Of a stretch of DNA of 5,386 nucleotides, positions 1 to 5,386 are shown one piece after another. How positions within the stretch are numbered: position 1 is the stretch's first letter; the number at the start of each line of letters is the position of its first letter. A program made the position numbers and the translations under genes. Under the pieces are notes generated by a model. That model made no database searches and was not told the origin of the DNA. It worked only from the letters and a program-made list of their open reading frames with translations. This DNA is from Sulfuricurvum sp. (GTDB lineage: Bacteria > Campylobacterota > Campylobacteria > Campylobacterales > Sulfurimonadaceae), in assembly GCA_030679635.1 (NCBI GenBank), contig JAUXSZ010000259.1:1-5386 (forward strand), given 5' to 3'.

Positions 1-626
1 AGAAGCGATTCTTCGATCAAAATCTCCGTAACGGGGCTCTCGTCGAGTCCCCGTTGTGCGAGCAATTTGAATTCATCGATGTTGTAAGCAACACCGCTTC
101 CGCCGCCGGCTAAGGTATAGGATGCACGAATGATAAGAGGAAAACCGATGTTGTTGGCAGCGGCAAGGGCTTCGTCGATGTTATACGCGTATTGAGAGAT
201 CGGAAGGTCCATTCCGATTTTGAGCATGCATTCTTTGAATGCTTGACGGTCTTCCCCTTTTTTAATAGCAGAAGGGCTGGCTCCTAAAAATTCGATACCC
301 TCTAGCATCCCCTGCTCATGCATTAACATAGCGGCATTCAATGCTGTTTGCCCCCCCATAGTCGGTAGGATCGCATCAACATTTTCTTGTTTAATAATTT
401 GAGCAATAATTTCAGGTTTGATAGGTTCGATATAGGTTCGGTCTGCAAATTCAGGATCGGTCATAATGGTGGCTGGATTGGAGTTGATCAAAACAACGCG
501 ATAGCCTAGCTCTTTGAGCGTTTTTACCGCTTGTGTTCCAGAGTAGTCAAATTCGCACGCCTGACCGATGACAATCGGGCCTGATCCGATAAGGAGTATG
601 GTTTTGATGTCGTCGCGTTTTGGCAT
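1..626 (-). CDS. carB: Carbamoyl-phosphate synthase large subunit, N-terminal 208 residues (partial)
   Basis: CarB is the large subunit of cytoplasmic carbamoyl-phosphate synthase. It makes carbamoyl phosphate from bicarbonate, ATP and ammonia (channelled from glutamine by CarA) for pyrimidine and arginine synthesis. Visible here are the pre-ATP-grasp fold with LLIGSGPIVIGQACEFDYSG (residues 11-30), INSNPATIMTD (47-57) and PTMGGQTALN (88-97), then the start of the first ATP-grasp (carboxy-phosphate) domain with GEDRQAF (124-130) and the nucleotide-binding loop RASYTLAGGGSG (167-178). Full-length CarB is about 1,070-1,090 residues, so roughly four fifths lies beyond the left edge. An in-frame ATG 15 bases upstream (641) lacks a ribosome binding site. 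The ATG at 626 has AGGG six bases ahead of it and gives the family-typical MPKRxDIK start, so I chose 626. Residue 173 is Ala where E. coli has Gly (TMGGSGGG), a deviation in the glycine-rich loop. Identification is firm. A 69-base gap and a likely separate promoter divide it from mreC. Confidence 0.97.
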   Translation of the reverse strand, partial: MPKRDDIKTILLIGSGPIVIGQACEFDYSGTQAVKTLKELGYRVVLINSNPATIMTDPEFADRTYIEPIKPEIIAQIIKQENVDAILPTMGGQTALNAAMLMHEQGMLEGIEFLGASPSAIKKGEDRQAFKECMLKIGMDLPISQYAYNIDEALAAANNIGFPLIIRASYTLAGGGSGVAYNIDEFKLLAQRGLDESPVTEILIEESL

Positions 627-632
627 TGGAGT

Positions 633-636
633 CCCT
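633..636 (-). promoter_or_regulatory. carB ribosome binding site
   Basis: AGGG, read on the minus strand, sits six bases before the ATG at 626. It settles the choice between two in-frame ATG codons, because the upstream one (641-639) is preceded only by AT-rich sequence without a Shine-Dalgarno match. Confidence 0.6.
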
Positions 637-642
637 GTCATT

Positions 643-650
643 AAAAAAAT
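643..650 (-). promoter_or_regulatory. Predicted carB transcription start followed by a T7 tract
   Basis: On the minus strand, seven consecutive T occupy 649-643, right after A652-A650. Counting from the candidate -10 hexamer at 662-657, position +1 falls at about A650, so the transcript would begin with one to three A and then seven U. In E. coli, similar starts at pyrBI, codBA and upp cause UTP-dependent transcript slippage that lowers expression when pyrimidines are plentiful. Whether that happens here is an inference from position and gene function. Short T runs are also common by chance in this kind of intergenic DNA. Confidence 0.3.
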
Positions 651-656
651 TTGTTA

Positions 657-680
657 ATTATAGGGCAAAAGCACTTAAAA
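657..680 (-). promoter_or_regulatory. Candidate carB promoter (sigma70-type)
   Basis: The mreC-carB gap holds a perfect TATAAT -10 hexamer at 662-657 (minus strand). Just upstream are TTTTGCCC (670-663) and TTTTAAGTGC (680-671). There is no TTGACA -35 box. Campylobacterota sigma70 promoters typically lack one and instead carry T-rich stretches upstream of the -10; TTTAAGT-type motifs have been described for Campylobacter, though here it lies closer to the -10 than I would expect. The predicted start is near 650, giving a leader of about 24 bases. No terminator hairpin is evident after mreC, so readthrough from the upstream operon is also possible. Confidence 0.55.
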
Positions 681-695
681 TCGGATTATTACGGC

Positions 696-1457
696 TTATC
701 TTACCTTGGTGATAATGTGAAAGTAGGCAGGCTTTTTGGCATAAAAATAGGGTTCCACTACCGCGCTTTGATAGCCGCTGGCTCTAGAGATGGAAATGAC
801 TTTTCCTACTTGCAAGCCGGAGAGAAAAATTTGATCCAAACCGGAGGTGGTCACTTCATCTCCAATAGAAATCGGGACCCATGTTGGGATAAAATCGACG
901 ATCAAATGCCGTTCGTTATTTCCACGAACGATACCGGGAGCCATGGAGCTTCCTACCGAAACAGCATAGGTACTTTTTATGTCTCCGTTGAGCAATGCCA
1001 TAGGGCGCTTATTGTTAGAGACCACAATACCGGCAGCATAGCCTCGATATAAGAGTCCATAGACTTGCTTGGGGTTAAAATAGTCCATTTCAAGCCAGAG
1101 TTTATGGGGGTCACCCATGCGCACATACGATATTGCACGTACGAGACCAATGGAGGGGAGTGTCTCGATGGAGCTGTTTTGTTCACGCAACAAATTTTGG
1201 TATTCATCGGCTACTTGGTGCATGGTTAAGAGTTCCCGCTCATAATAACGGTTTTCACGCTGTAGCTGAATGATCGTATTTTTCTGATCAATATGCTCGG
1301 TAATGGATTGATTGACTCTCTGTATTTGATGGAGATAGGCACTCTTGATAGTTTGCGATAATTTTTGAAAAGGGGATTGAAGAAACGGGCTGAAATAAAG
1401 AGCTCCGCTCACGCATCCAATAAAGAAAAGTGTGAGCGCAAAACGCTGTTTATTCAT
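696..1457 (-). CDS. mreC: Rod shape-determining protein MreC
   Basis: MreC is a bitopic inner-membrane protein whose periplasmic part forms a scaffold linking MreB filaments to PBP2/RodA during lateral cell-wall synthesis. The 253 residues show a short cytoplasmic tail (1-5), a membrane segment FALTLFFIGCVSGALYF (6-22), a periplasmic helix likely to form a coiled coil (about 33-95, rich in Gln, Glu and Arg), and then the beta-rich MreC domain (about 100-250). The domain includes GSSMAPGIVRG (169-179) and GDEVTTSGLDQIFLSGLQVG (199-218), the most typical family stretch. The length suits the short epsilonproteobacterial MreC rather than the longer gammaproteobacterial form. Its ATG lies inside the last codons of mreB (8-base overlap). 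I see no Shine-Dalgarno ahead of it, so translation probably depends on coupling to mreB. No mreD follows; carB is next. Confidence 0.95.
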   Translation of the reverse strand: MNKQRFALTLFFIGCVSGALYFSPFLQSPFQKLSQTIKSAYLHQIQRVNQSITEHIDQKNTIIQLQRENRYYERELLTMHQVADEYQNLLREQNSSIETLPSIGLVRAISYVRMGDPHKLWLEMDYFNPKQVYGLLYRGYAAGIVVSNNKRPMALLNGDIKSTYAVSVGSSMAPGIVRGNNERHLIVDFIPTWVPISIGDEVTTSGLDQIFLSGLQVGKVISISRASGYQSAVVEPYFYAKKPAYFHIITKVR

Positions 1458-2487
1458 TATCGAAGAGTTCGTGGAGTTGATCTATTTCTTCTAAAGCTCG
1501 TCCGGTTCCGCGTGCAACACACAGAAGTGGCTCGTCTGCAACGTACACAGGGATTTTAATGGTTTCTGAGAGGAATTTGTCGAGCTGACGGATTAATGCA
1601 CCACCACCTGTAAGGATGACACCATTGTTTACAATGTCGCCTGCTAGATCAGGGGGCATATTCTCGAGTACATCACGCAGTGCTTCAAGGATCTCTTTGA
1701 GTGGATCCCGCATCGCTTCGCGTGCATCTTCACTGCTGAGCTCTAGGGAAGTCAGCAGTCCTTCAACTTGATCACGGCCGTTGACAATCATTTTTAGCTC
1801 TTGCGCTAGTGGCATGGCGGTACCGATATGAATTTTTATATCTTCCGCAATACGTTCACCGATGAGAAGATTGTATTTACGTTTGACGTAATCCATAATT
1901 GCACGGTCAATTTTATCCCCTGCAACACGGATTGAGCGGCAGAGTACTAAACCGCCCAAGGAGACAACACCGATTTCGGTAGTTCCCCCTCCGATATCAA
2001 CGATGATATTTCCTTTCGGTTCACGGATATCGATGCCTGCACCGATAGCAGCGGCCATAGGCTCATCGATAAGATAAACTTCACGAGCACCTGCACTCAT
2101 TGCCGATTCACGAACCGCTTTACGTTCAACTTGCGTCAATCCGTAAGGGATACAGATAATAATGCGGGGACTGATCAGGCTGCTGCGTCCGTGTGCTTTT
2201 TCAATAAATTTACGGATCATTTTTTCGGTCATATCAAAATCGGCGATTACCCCGTCTTTCATCGGACGGATTGCTTTGATATTTCCGGGAGTTTTCCCGA
2301 CCATCTCTTTGGCTTCACGACCTACCGCTAATACTCGTTGGTGACCATTTTTTTCCGTTTTGACGGCAACAACGGAAGGTTCGTTGATAACAATCCCTTT
2401 GCCTTTTACAATAACGAGGGTATTGGCGGTTCCCAAGTCAATGGAGAGATCATTGGAAAACATCCCGATAAATTTATTAAATAACAT
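1450..2487 (-). CDS. mreB: Rod shape-determining protein MreB (bacterial actin)
   Basis: MreB is an actin-fold ATPase that polymerises on the inner face of the cytoplasmic membrane and directs the elongasome. The 345 residues match the usual family length and are complete. Visible motifs are phosphate-1 DLSIDLGTANT (13-23), IPYGLTQVERKAV (113-125), the conserved acidic IDEPMAAAIGAG (140-151, with Glu142), phosphate-2 VDIGGGTTEIGVVSLGG (163-179), VAGDKIDRAI (188-197), and the adenosine-binding LTGGGALIRQLD (292-303). The hydrophobic N-terminus MLFNKFIGMF may contribute to membrane contact. The start at 2487 has a strong AGGAGA ribosome binding site five bases upstream that overlaps the clpX stop codon. 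The stop codon lies within mreC. Position between clpX and mreC supports cotranscription. Identification is certain. Confidence 0.98.
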   Translation of the reverse strand: MLFNKFIGMFSNDLSIDLGTANTLVIVKGKGIVINEPSVVAVKTEKNGHQRVLAVGREAKEMVGKTPGNIKAIRPMKDGVIADFDMTEKMIRKFIEKAHGRSSLISPRIIICIPYGLTQVERKAVRESAMSAGAREVYLIDEPMAAAIGAGIDIREPKGNIIVDIGGGTTEIGVVSLGGLVLCRSIRVAGDKIDRAIMDYVKRKYNLLIGERIAEDIKIHIGTAMPLAQELKMIVNGRDQVEGLLTSLELSSEDAREAMRDPLKEILEALRDVLENMPPDLAGDIVNNGVILTGGGALIRQLDKFLSETIKIPVYVADEPLLCVARGTGRALEEIDQLHELFDNE

Positions 2488-2492
2488 ACTTG

Positions 2493-2498
2493 TCTCCT
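2493..2498 (-). promoter_or_regulatory. mreB ribosome binding site overlapping the clpX stop codon
   Basis: AGGAGA (2498-2493, minus strand) shares its first two bases with the clpX TAG stop (2499-2497) and lies five bases from the mreB ATG. Ribosomes terminating on clpX would stand on the mreB initiation region, so coupling or competition between the two is plausible. Confidence 0.75.
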
Positions 2499-3729
2499 AT
2501 GCGGTTTTTTTAGTAGTTTTTTTGATATAGACGGGCTTCGTTCCCTCTTCAACCACTTCTTTGGTGATGAGTACTTCGTATCCAGGATATTCAGGAAGCT
2601 CATACATTATATCACCCATGATCTCTTCAAGGATTGCGCGCAATCCGCGTGCCCCCGTTTTACGCGCTAGGGCTTTTGCCCCGATGGCACTCAGCGCCTC
2701 TTTTTCGAAGTTGAGTTCGACATCATCTATGGCAAAGAGTTTGGTGTATTGTTTGATCAACGAATTCTTAGGTTCCGTGAGGATACGAACCATCTCTTCT
2801 TCACTGATTTTATTGAGGGATGCAATAATAGGTAAGCGGCCTATGAGCTCAGGGATGAGTCCGTAGCTGACGAGATCATCCGGTTCGACGTTATCAAAGC
2901 TGTCATCAATTTCGGTTGTTGAGCGCTTTTCATGACCGAATCCCATGATATTGTTGCCCCGTTTTCGCTCTAAAATTTGACCTAATCCGTCAAATGCGCC
3001 ACCGCAGATAAAAAGAATCCCGGAAGTGTCAATTTGGATGAAATCTTGATTAGGGTGTTTTCGCCCCCCCTTTGGAGGGATGTTGACGATTGCCCCTTCG
3101 ATAATTTTAAGGAGCGCCTGCTGTACACCCTCACCTGAGACATCGCGGGTGATGGAGCGATTTTCGCTCATGCGTGAGATTTTATCAATTTCATCGATAA
3201 AGACGATCCCCTGTTGTGCCCGCTCAATATCGCCATCGGCTGCCTGCAGGAGTTTGGTAAGGATATTTTCTACATCTTCACCTACGTATCCGGCTTCAGT
3301 GAGGCTGGTGGCATCCGCAATCGCAATAGGAACATTGAGGACACGGGCAATGGTTTGCGCCATAAGTGTTTTTCCGCTTCCTGTGGGCCCGATAAGTAGA
3401 ACATTGGATTTTGCGATTTCGGTTTCATCATCGACGAGATGACGTTTGAAAATACGTTTGTAATGGTTATAGACGGCTACGGACAACAGTTTTCGTGCAC
3501 GTTCTTGACCAATAATGTATTGTCCCAAAAAGAGATTTAGCTCTTTTGGGGTGAGCAATTCGGTGCTAGTTGTTTCTGAAATTTCCGATGCTGCTGCATC
3601 GTTGTCTCCAAACATAATTTTGTAGGCTGAAAAAACACAATTTTTACAAATATAGACAGCAGTTCCCGCGATAAGCGGATTGTGTTCGCTTTCTTGGGCT
3701 TCACAAAAGCTGCAATGGCGATGAATCAT
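2497..3729 (-). CDS. clpX: ATP-dependent Clp protease ATP-binding subunit ClpX
   Basis: ClpX is a hexameric AAA+ unfoldase that recognises, unfolds and feeds substrates into the ClpP peptidase in the cytoplasm. The 410 residues contain the N-terminal zinc-binding domain (Cys6, Cys9, Cys28, Cys31, giving C-x2-C-x18-C-x2-C), Walker A GPTGSGKT (114-121), pore-1 loop GYVG (147-150), Walker B IVFIDEID (175-182), the SITRDVSGEGVQ segment (192-203), the RKH loop (223-225), and sensor II GARGLR (359-364). The ClpP-docking loop reads MGF at 262-264, where E. coli has IGF. The protein is slightly shorter than E. coli ClpX (424 aa), mainly at the ends, and finishes in a Lys/Thr tail (KKTTKKTA). The ATG overlaps the lpxA stop as ATGA and has AAAGGA seven bases upstream. 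clpP is not in this window. Identification is certain. Confidence 0.98.
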   Translation of the reverse strand: MIHRHCSFCEAQESEHNPLIAGTAVYICKNCVFSAYKIMFGDNDAAASEISETTSTELLTPKELNLFLGQYIIGQERARKLLSVAVYNHYKRIFKRHLVDDETEIAKSNVLLIGPTGSGKTLMAQTIARVLNVPIAIADATSLTEAGYVGEDVENILTKLLQAADGDIERAQQGIVFIDEIDKISRMSENRSITRDVSGEGVQQALLKIIEGAIVNIPPKGGRKHPNQDFIQIDTSGILFICGGAFDGLGQILERKRGNNIMGFGHEKRSTTEIDDSFDNVEPDDLVSYGLIPELIGRLPIIASLNKISEEEMVRILTEPKNSLIKQYTKLFAIDDVELNFEKEALSAIGAKALARKTGARGLRAILEEIMGDIMYELPEYPGYEVLITKEVVEEGTKPVYIKKTTKKTA

Positions 3730-4511
3730 CCTTGAATCCTTTCATAGGGGATACCCCGTTTGGTATTAATAATAAACGTACACATGTTTTTGACATAGGC
3801 ACTGGCAGTAGTTTCTAAAAGGGCAGAAGCTACCTCTTGAAGCGGCTTTCCTGATTCAAATAAGTCACGGTAAGCACTTCTAAGGGCATCAATATCTTCG
3901 CGTTCAACATGGCGGCGAAGACCGTTAAGATTAAGACCCCGTAATACAGCGCGGTTCCCCTCTACTAGACAATAAGGGGGGACATCTTGCGAAAGGGCCG
4001 AAGCGCCTGCTATCATAGCATAGTCGCCTATCTTTACAAATTGATGGATAGGGGTCATCCCACCGACAACGGCATGATTTCCCATCTCTACGTGTCCCGC
4101 TAAGGTTGCTGCATTGGCTAAGATACAGTGATCCCCAATAACCACGTCATGTCCCAAATGGACATATCCCATAAACAGGTTATGAGATCCGACGATGGTT
4201 TTACCGCCGCCGCCAGCTGTTCCGGGATTAAAGAGGGTAAATTCACGTATGGTATTGTGATCACCGATAATCAGTTCAACTTCCTCTCCCGCGTATTTAA
4301 GGTCCTGTGGAATAGAACCTAAAACGGCATGGGAAAAAATAGTGTTGTATTCACCGATCGTCGTGTTGCCATAGATGCAAGAACTTTGAGCAATTTTGGT
4401 CCCTTTTCCTATTTTAGACTGAGCAGAAATAAAGCAAAATGCTCCGATTTCCACATCGTCTGCAATGATGGCACCCTCTTCAATAAGTGCTAATGGAGAA
4501 ATTAAACTCAT
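3726..4511 (-). CDS. lpxA: UDP-N-acetylglucosamine acyltransferase LpxA
   Basis: LpxA catalyses the first step of lipid A synthesis, moving a (3R)-hydroxyacyl chain from ACP to UDP-GlcNAc (or a 3-amino analogue in some lineages) in the cytoplasm. The 261 residues, against 262 in E. coli, open with left-handed beta-helix hexapeptide repeats (about 1-190, such as VEIGAF, SKIGKG, TTIGEY, VVIGDH, VKIGDY) and end in a helical domain (about 192-261). Aligned by eye to E. coli, the catalytic His125 is His121 (GHDVVIGDHCILAN), Lys76 is Lys72 in QDLKYAGE, His144 is His140 and His160 is His156 in HQF. Gly169 matches Gly173, the acyl-length ruler position in E. coli. The start lies six bases after fabZ, and the stop overlaps clpX by four bases. 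FabZ next door handles the same hydroxyacyl-ACP pool. Acceptor sugar and chain length cannot be read from sequence. Confidence 0.97.
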   Translation of the reverse strand: MSLISPLALIEEGAIIADDVEIGAFCFISAQSKIGKGTKIAQSSCIYGNTTIGEYNTIFSHAVLGSIPQDLKYAGEEVELIIGDHNTIREFTLFNPGTAGGGGKTIVGSHNLFMGYVHLGHDVVIGDHCILANAATLAGHVEMGNHAVVGGMTPIHQFVKIGDYAMIAGASALSQDVPPYCLVEGNRAVLRGLNLNGLRRHVEREDIDALRSAYRDLFESGKPLQEVASALLETTASAYVKNMCTFIINTKRGIPYERIQG

Positions 4512-4517
4512 CTTAGC

Positions 4518-4961
4518 CTACTTATTGACGATCATGGCTTTGAGTTCGGCTTCGGAGACAAGAACATCATCAACATAGGCTTTGCCGTCTAAAACCCAGA
4601 TAGAACCTTTATGCTTGATCACGCTCATACGATATTCCAGCCGATCCCCAGGACGGACGGGAGCGCGAAATTTTGCACCGTCAATGCTCATGAAATAGAC
4701 GACTTTTTGTGCTGCTTCTTCTTCGGTCATATCCATGCTTTGAAAGGCAAGAATACCGCCTGCTTGCGCCATCCCTTCTAAAATCATAACGCCCGGATAA
4801 ATCGGATGACCCGGAAAATGTCCTTCGAATATTTGTTCACCTATGGTGACATTTTTGTATCCGACAAGCGATTCATTGGGAGTAAGATTGGTTACTCTGT
4901 CGACAAGAAGAAATGGATAACGGTGTGGTAAAATTTTTTGTATTTGAACGACATCTATCAT
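4518..4961 (-). CDS. fabZ: 3-hydroxyacyl-[acyl-carrier-protein] dehydratase FabZ
   Basis: FabZ dehydrates (3R)-hydroxyacyl-ACP to trans-2-enoyl-ACP in each elongation round of type II fatty acid synthesis, and so competes with LpxA for hydroxyacyl-ACP. The 147 residues form one hotdog fold of normal family length. The N-terminal IQKILPHRYPFLLVDRV (7-23) and the active-site segment EGHFPGHPIYPGVMILEGMA (46-65) are diagnostic, with catalytic His48 and Glu62. GAKFRAPVRPGD is the other conserved stretch. The ATG at 4961 is the only sensible start: reading upstream in frame there is a TAA at 4985-4983 and no ATG, GTG or TTG between. Its only Shine-Dalgarno-like sequence, AAGG (4976-4973), lies 11 bases away, which is long. 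fabZ heads the tightly packed gene block. Confidence 0.97.
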   Translation of the reverse strand: MIDVVQIQKILPHRYPFLLVDRVTNLTPNESLVGYKNVTIGEQIFEGHFPGHPIYPGVMILEGMAQAGGILAFQSMDMTEEEAAQKVVYFMSIDGAKFRAPVRPGDRLEYRMSVIKHKGSIWVLDGKAYVDDVLVSEAELKAMIVNK

Positions 4962-4972
4962 TTGTAATAGTA

Positions 4973-4976
4973 CCTT
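4973..4976 (-). promoter_or_regulatory. Distant ribosome binding site of fabZ
   Basis: AAGG is the only Shine-Dalgarno-like sequence before the fabZ ATG. The 11-base spacer is longer than usual, which suggests moderate initiation at the first gene of the operon. Confidence 0.35.
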
Positions 4977-4994
4977 AGTTAATTAAGTCATCCA

Positions 4995-5028
4995 ATTTTA
5001 TCGTAAAAACGGTTAATCAATAATTATA
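4995..5028 (-). promoter_or_regulatory. Candidate promoter region for the fabZ-lpxA-clpX-mreB-mreC block
   Basis: The 120-base gap between the Kef-like gene and fabZ is the natural place for the operon promoter. Two -10 candidates are visible on the minus strand. The first is a perfect TATAAT at 5028-5023, predicting a start near 5017 and a leader of about 56 bases; it has no -35 box and no T-rich upstream stretch. The second is TAAAAT at 5000-4995, preceded by GTTTTTACGA, predicting a start near 4988 and a leader of about 27 bases. I cannot choose between them. No convincing terminator hairpin for the preceding gene is visible, so readthrough may also contribute. Confidence 0.4.
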
Positions 5029-5081
5029 AGTTGTTCTCTGATGTCATCGTAGGTTTTGGTCAGTCATTATTTCCCTGAATA

Positions 5082-5386
5082 CTAATTTTTGAGCGCATGC
5101 TTCACAAGCAGGTCTGCTACTTCAAAACTGGCATCCACAAATTCTAACTCCGGCAGGTCTCGCATACTTTTTCGCTCTTCGGCACTGTCAATTTTGACAA
5201 TAATATTGGCCTCTTTGCTGTAGCTGAGGATGGCTTCGCTGATGAGCCGTCTGTTTTGCTCGCTGCTCATTGTGATGATGATCGCTTTTACCTCTTTGAC
5301 CATCAACGATTCCAAAACGGGGAGTTTGTTCAAGTGCCCAAAGTAGGCCATGTATCCCAGTTTCCTCGCATGCAAAACATGTTTTA
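5082..5386 (-). CDS. C-terminal TrkA-N/RCK region of a Kef-type potassium/proton antiporter or related K+ channel protein (partial)
   Basis: Only the last 100 codons are present; the reading frame stays open to the right edge, so the apparent TTG start at 5375 is internal. The visible sequence looks like the second half of a TrkA-N (RCK) nucleotide-binding domain: HARKLGYMAYFGHLNKLPVL resembles the Kef pattern of a Rossmann strand, Gly, then xxPVLESLxVxEVKAIIIT. It is followed by a strand ANIIVKI and a final amphipathic segment ending EVADLLVKHALKN. In Kef-type CPA2 antiporters this domain follows a transmembrane exchanger and gates K+/H+ exchange in response to nucleotide or glutathione ligands. 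No membrane segment is in view, so a stand-alone TrkA or a K+ channel subunit is also possible. It ends 120 bases before fabZ with no overlap or functional link evident. Confidence 0.7.
   Translation of the reverse strand, partial: KHVLHARKLGYMAYFGHLNKLPVLESLMVKEVKAIIITMSSEQNRRLISEAILSYSKEANIIVKIDSAEERKSMRDLPELEFVDASFEVADLLVKHALKN

Noticed and set aside
351..357. Run of seven G (coding strand) in carB, with a similar run at 3064-3070 in clpX, as possible phase-variable tracts
   Set aside because: Both encode conserved glycines (MGGQ in CarB, KGGR in ClpX) and are shorter than typical phase-variable G tracts. Switching off these core genes would make little sense.
651..1052. 133-codon open frame on the plus strand opposite mreC
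   Set aside because: It runs antisense through a clearly conserved mreC, has no recognisable domain and no ribosome binding site, and its composition is that of a complementary-strand shadow.
2505..2523. Two A7 runs (coding strand) at the 3' end of clpX as possible slippage or frameshift sites
   Set aside because: They encode the Lys/Thr tail KKTTKKTA in frame and are simply Lys codons. Frame shifts would only change a non-conserved tail, and no stimulatory structure is seen.
3080..3442. 120-codon plus-strand open frame opposite clpX
   Set aside because: It covers the antisense of the ClpX AAA+ core and is rich in Ser, Ile and Arg, as expected from the reverse of conserved codons. No independent coding evidence.
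5039..5049. Small dyad GATG-T-CATC in the intergenic region as an operator or terminator
   Set aside because: Arms are only four bases long with no T tract after it on the minus strand, well within chance expectation.
1..5386. Window length equals that of the phiX174 genome
   Set aside because: Coincidence: every gene seen is a bacterial chromosomal housekeeping gene and no phage gene is present.

Overview
The window is an ordinary piece of chromosome from a Campylobacterota (former Epsilonproteobacteria) bacterium. Three things suggest this: the order fabZ-lpxA-clpX-mreB-mreC, which I recall from Helicobacter pylori and Campylobacter jejuni; a CarB beginning MPKRDDIK; and an MreB beginning MLFNKFIGMFSNDLSIDLG. 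The base composition looks moderate (mid-40s % G+C by eye). That fits a free-living sulfur oxidiser such as Sulfuricurvum better than the AT-rich pathogens, but the genus is an inference.

All seven genes lie on the minus strand, so transcription runs right to left. From the right edge they are: the C-terminal end of a Kef/TrkA-type potassium transport protein (5082-5386, N-terminus outside the window); a 120-base intergenic stretch with candidate promoters; fabZ (4518-4961); lpxA (3726-4511); clpX (2497-3729); mreB (1450-2487); mreC (696-1457); a 69-base gap with a candidate promoter; and the first 208 codons of carB (1-626, C-terminus outside the window).

The fabZ-to-mreC block is packed like a single operon. 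Gaps are 6 and 9 bases, lpxA and clpX share an ATGA stop/start, the mreB ribosome binding site overlaps the clpX stop codon, and mreB and mreC overlap by 8 bases. FabZ and LpxA use the same type of substrate, (3R)-hydroxyacyl-ACP, for membrane phospholipid and lipid A synthesis. MreB and MreC organise cell-wall elongation and rod shape. ClpX, the unfoldase of the ClpXP protease, sits between the two. The unit therefore ties outer-membrane synthesis, protein turnover and cell shape together. carB (pyrimidine and arginine precursor synthesis) probably has its own promoter.

No RNA genes, mobile elements, CRISPR arrays or large repeats are visible, and no non-coding stretch exceeds 120 bases. I see no previously undescribed system. 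The most interesting point is a run of seven T directly after the predicted carB transcription start. This resembles the UTP-sensing initially transcribed regions of E. coli pyrBI, codBA and upp.
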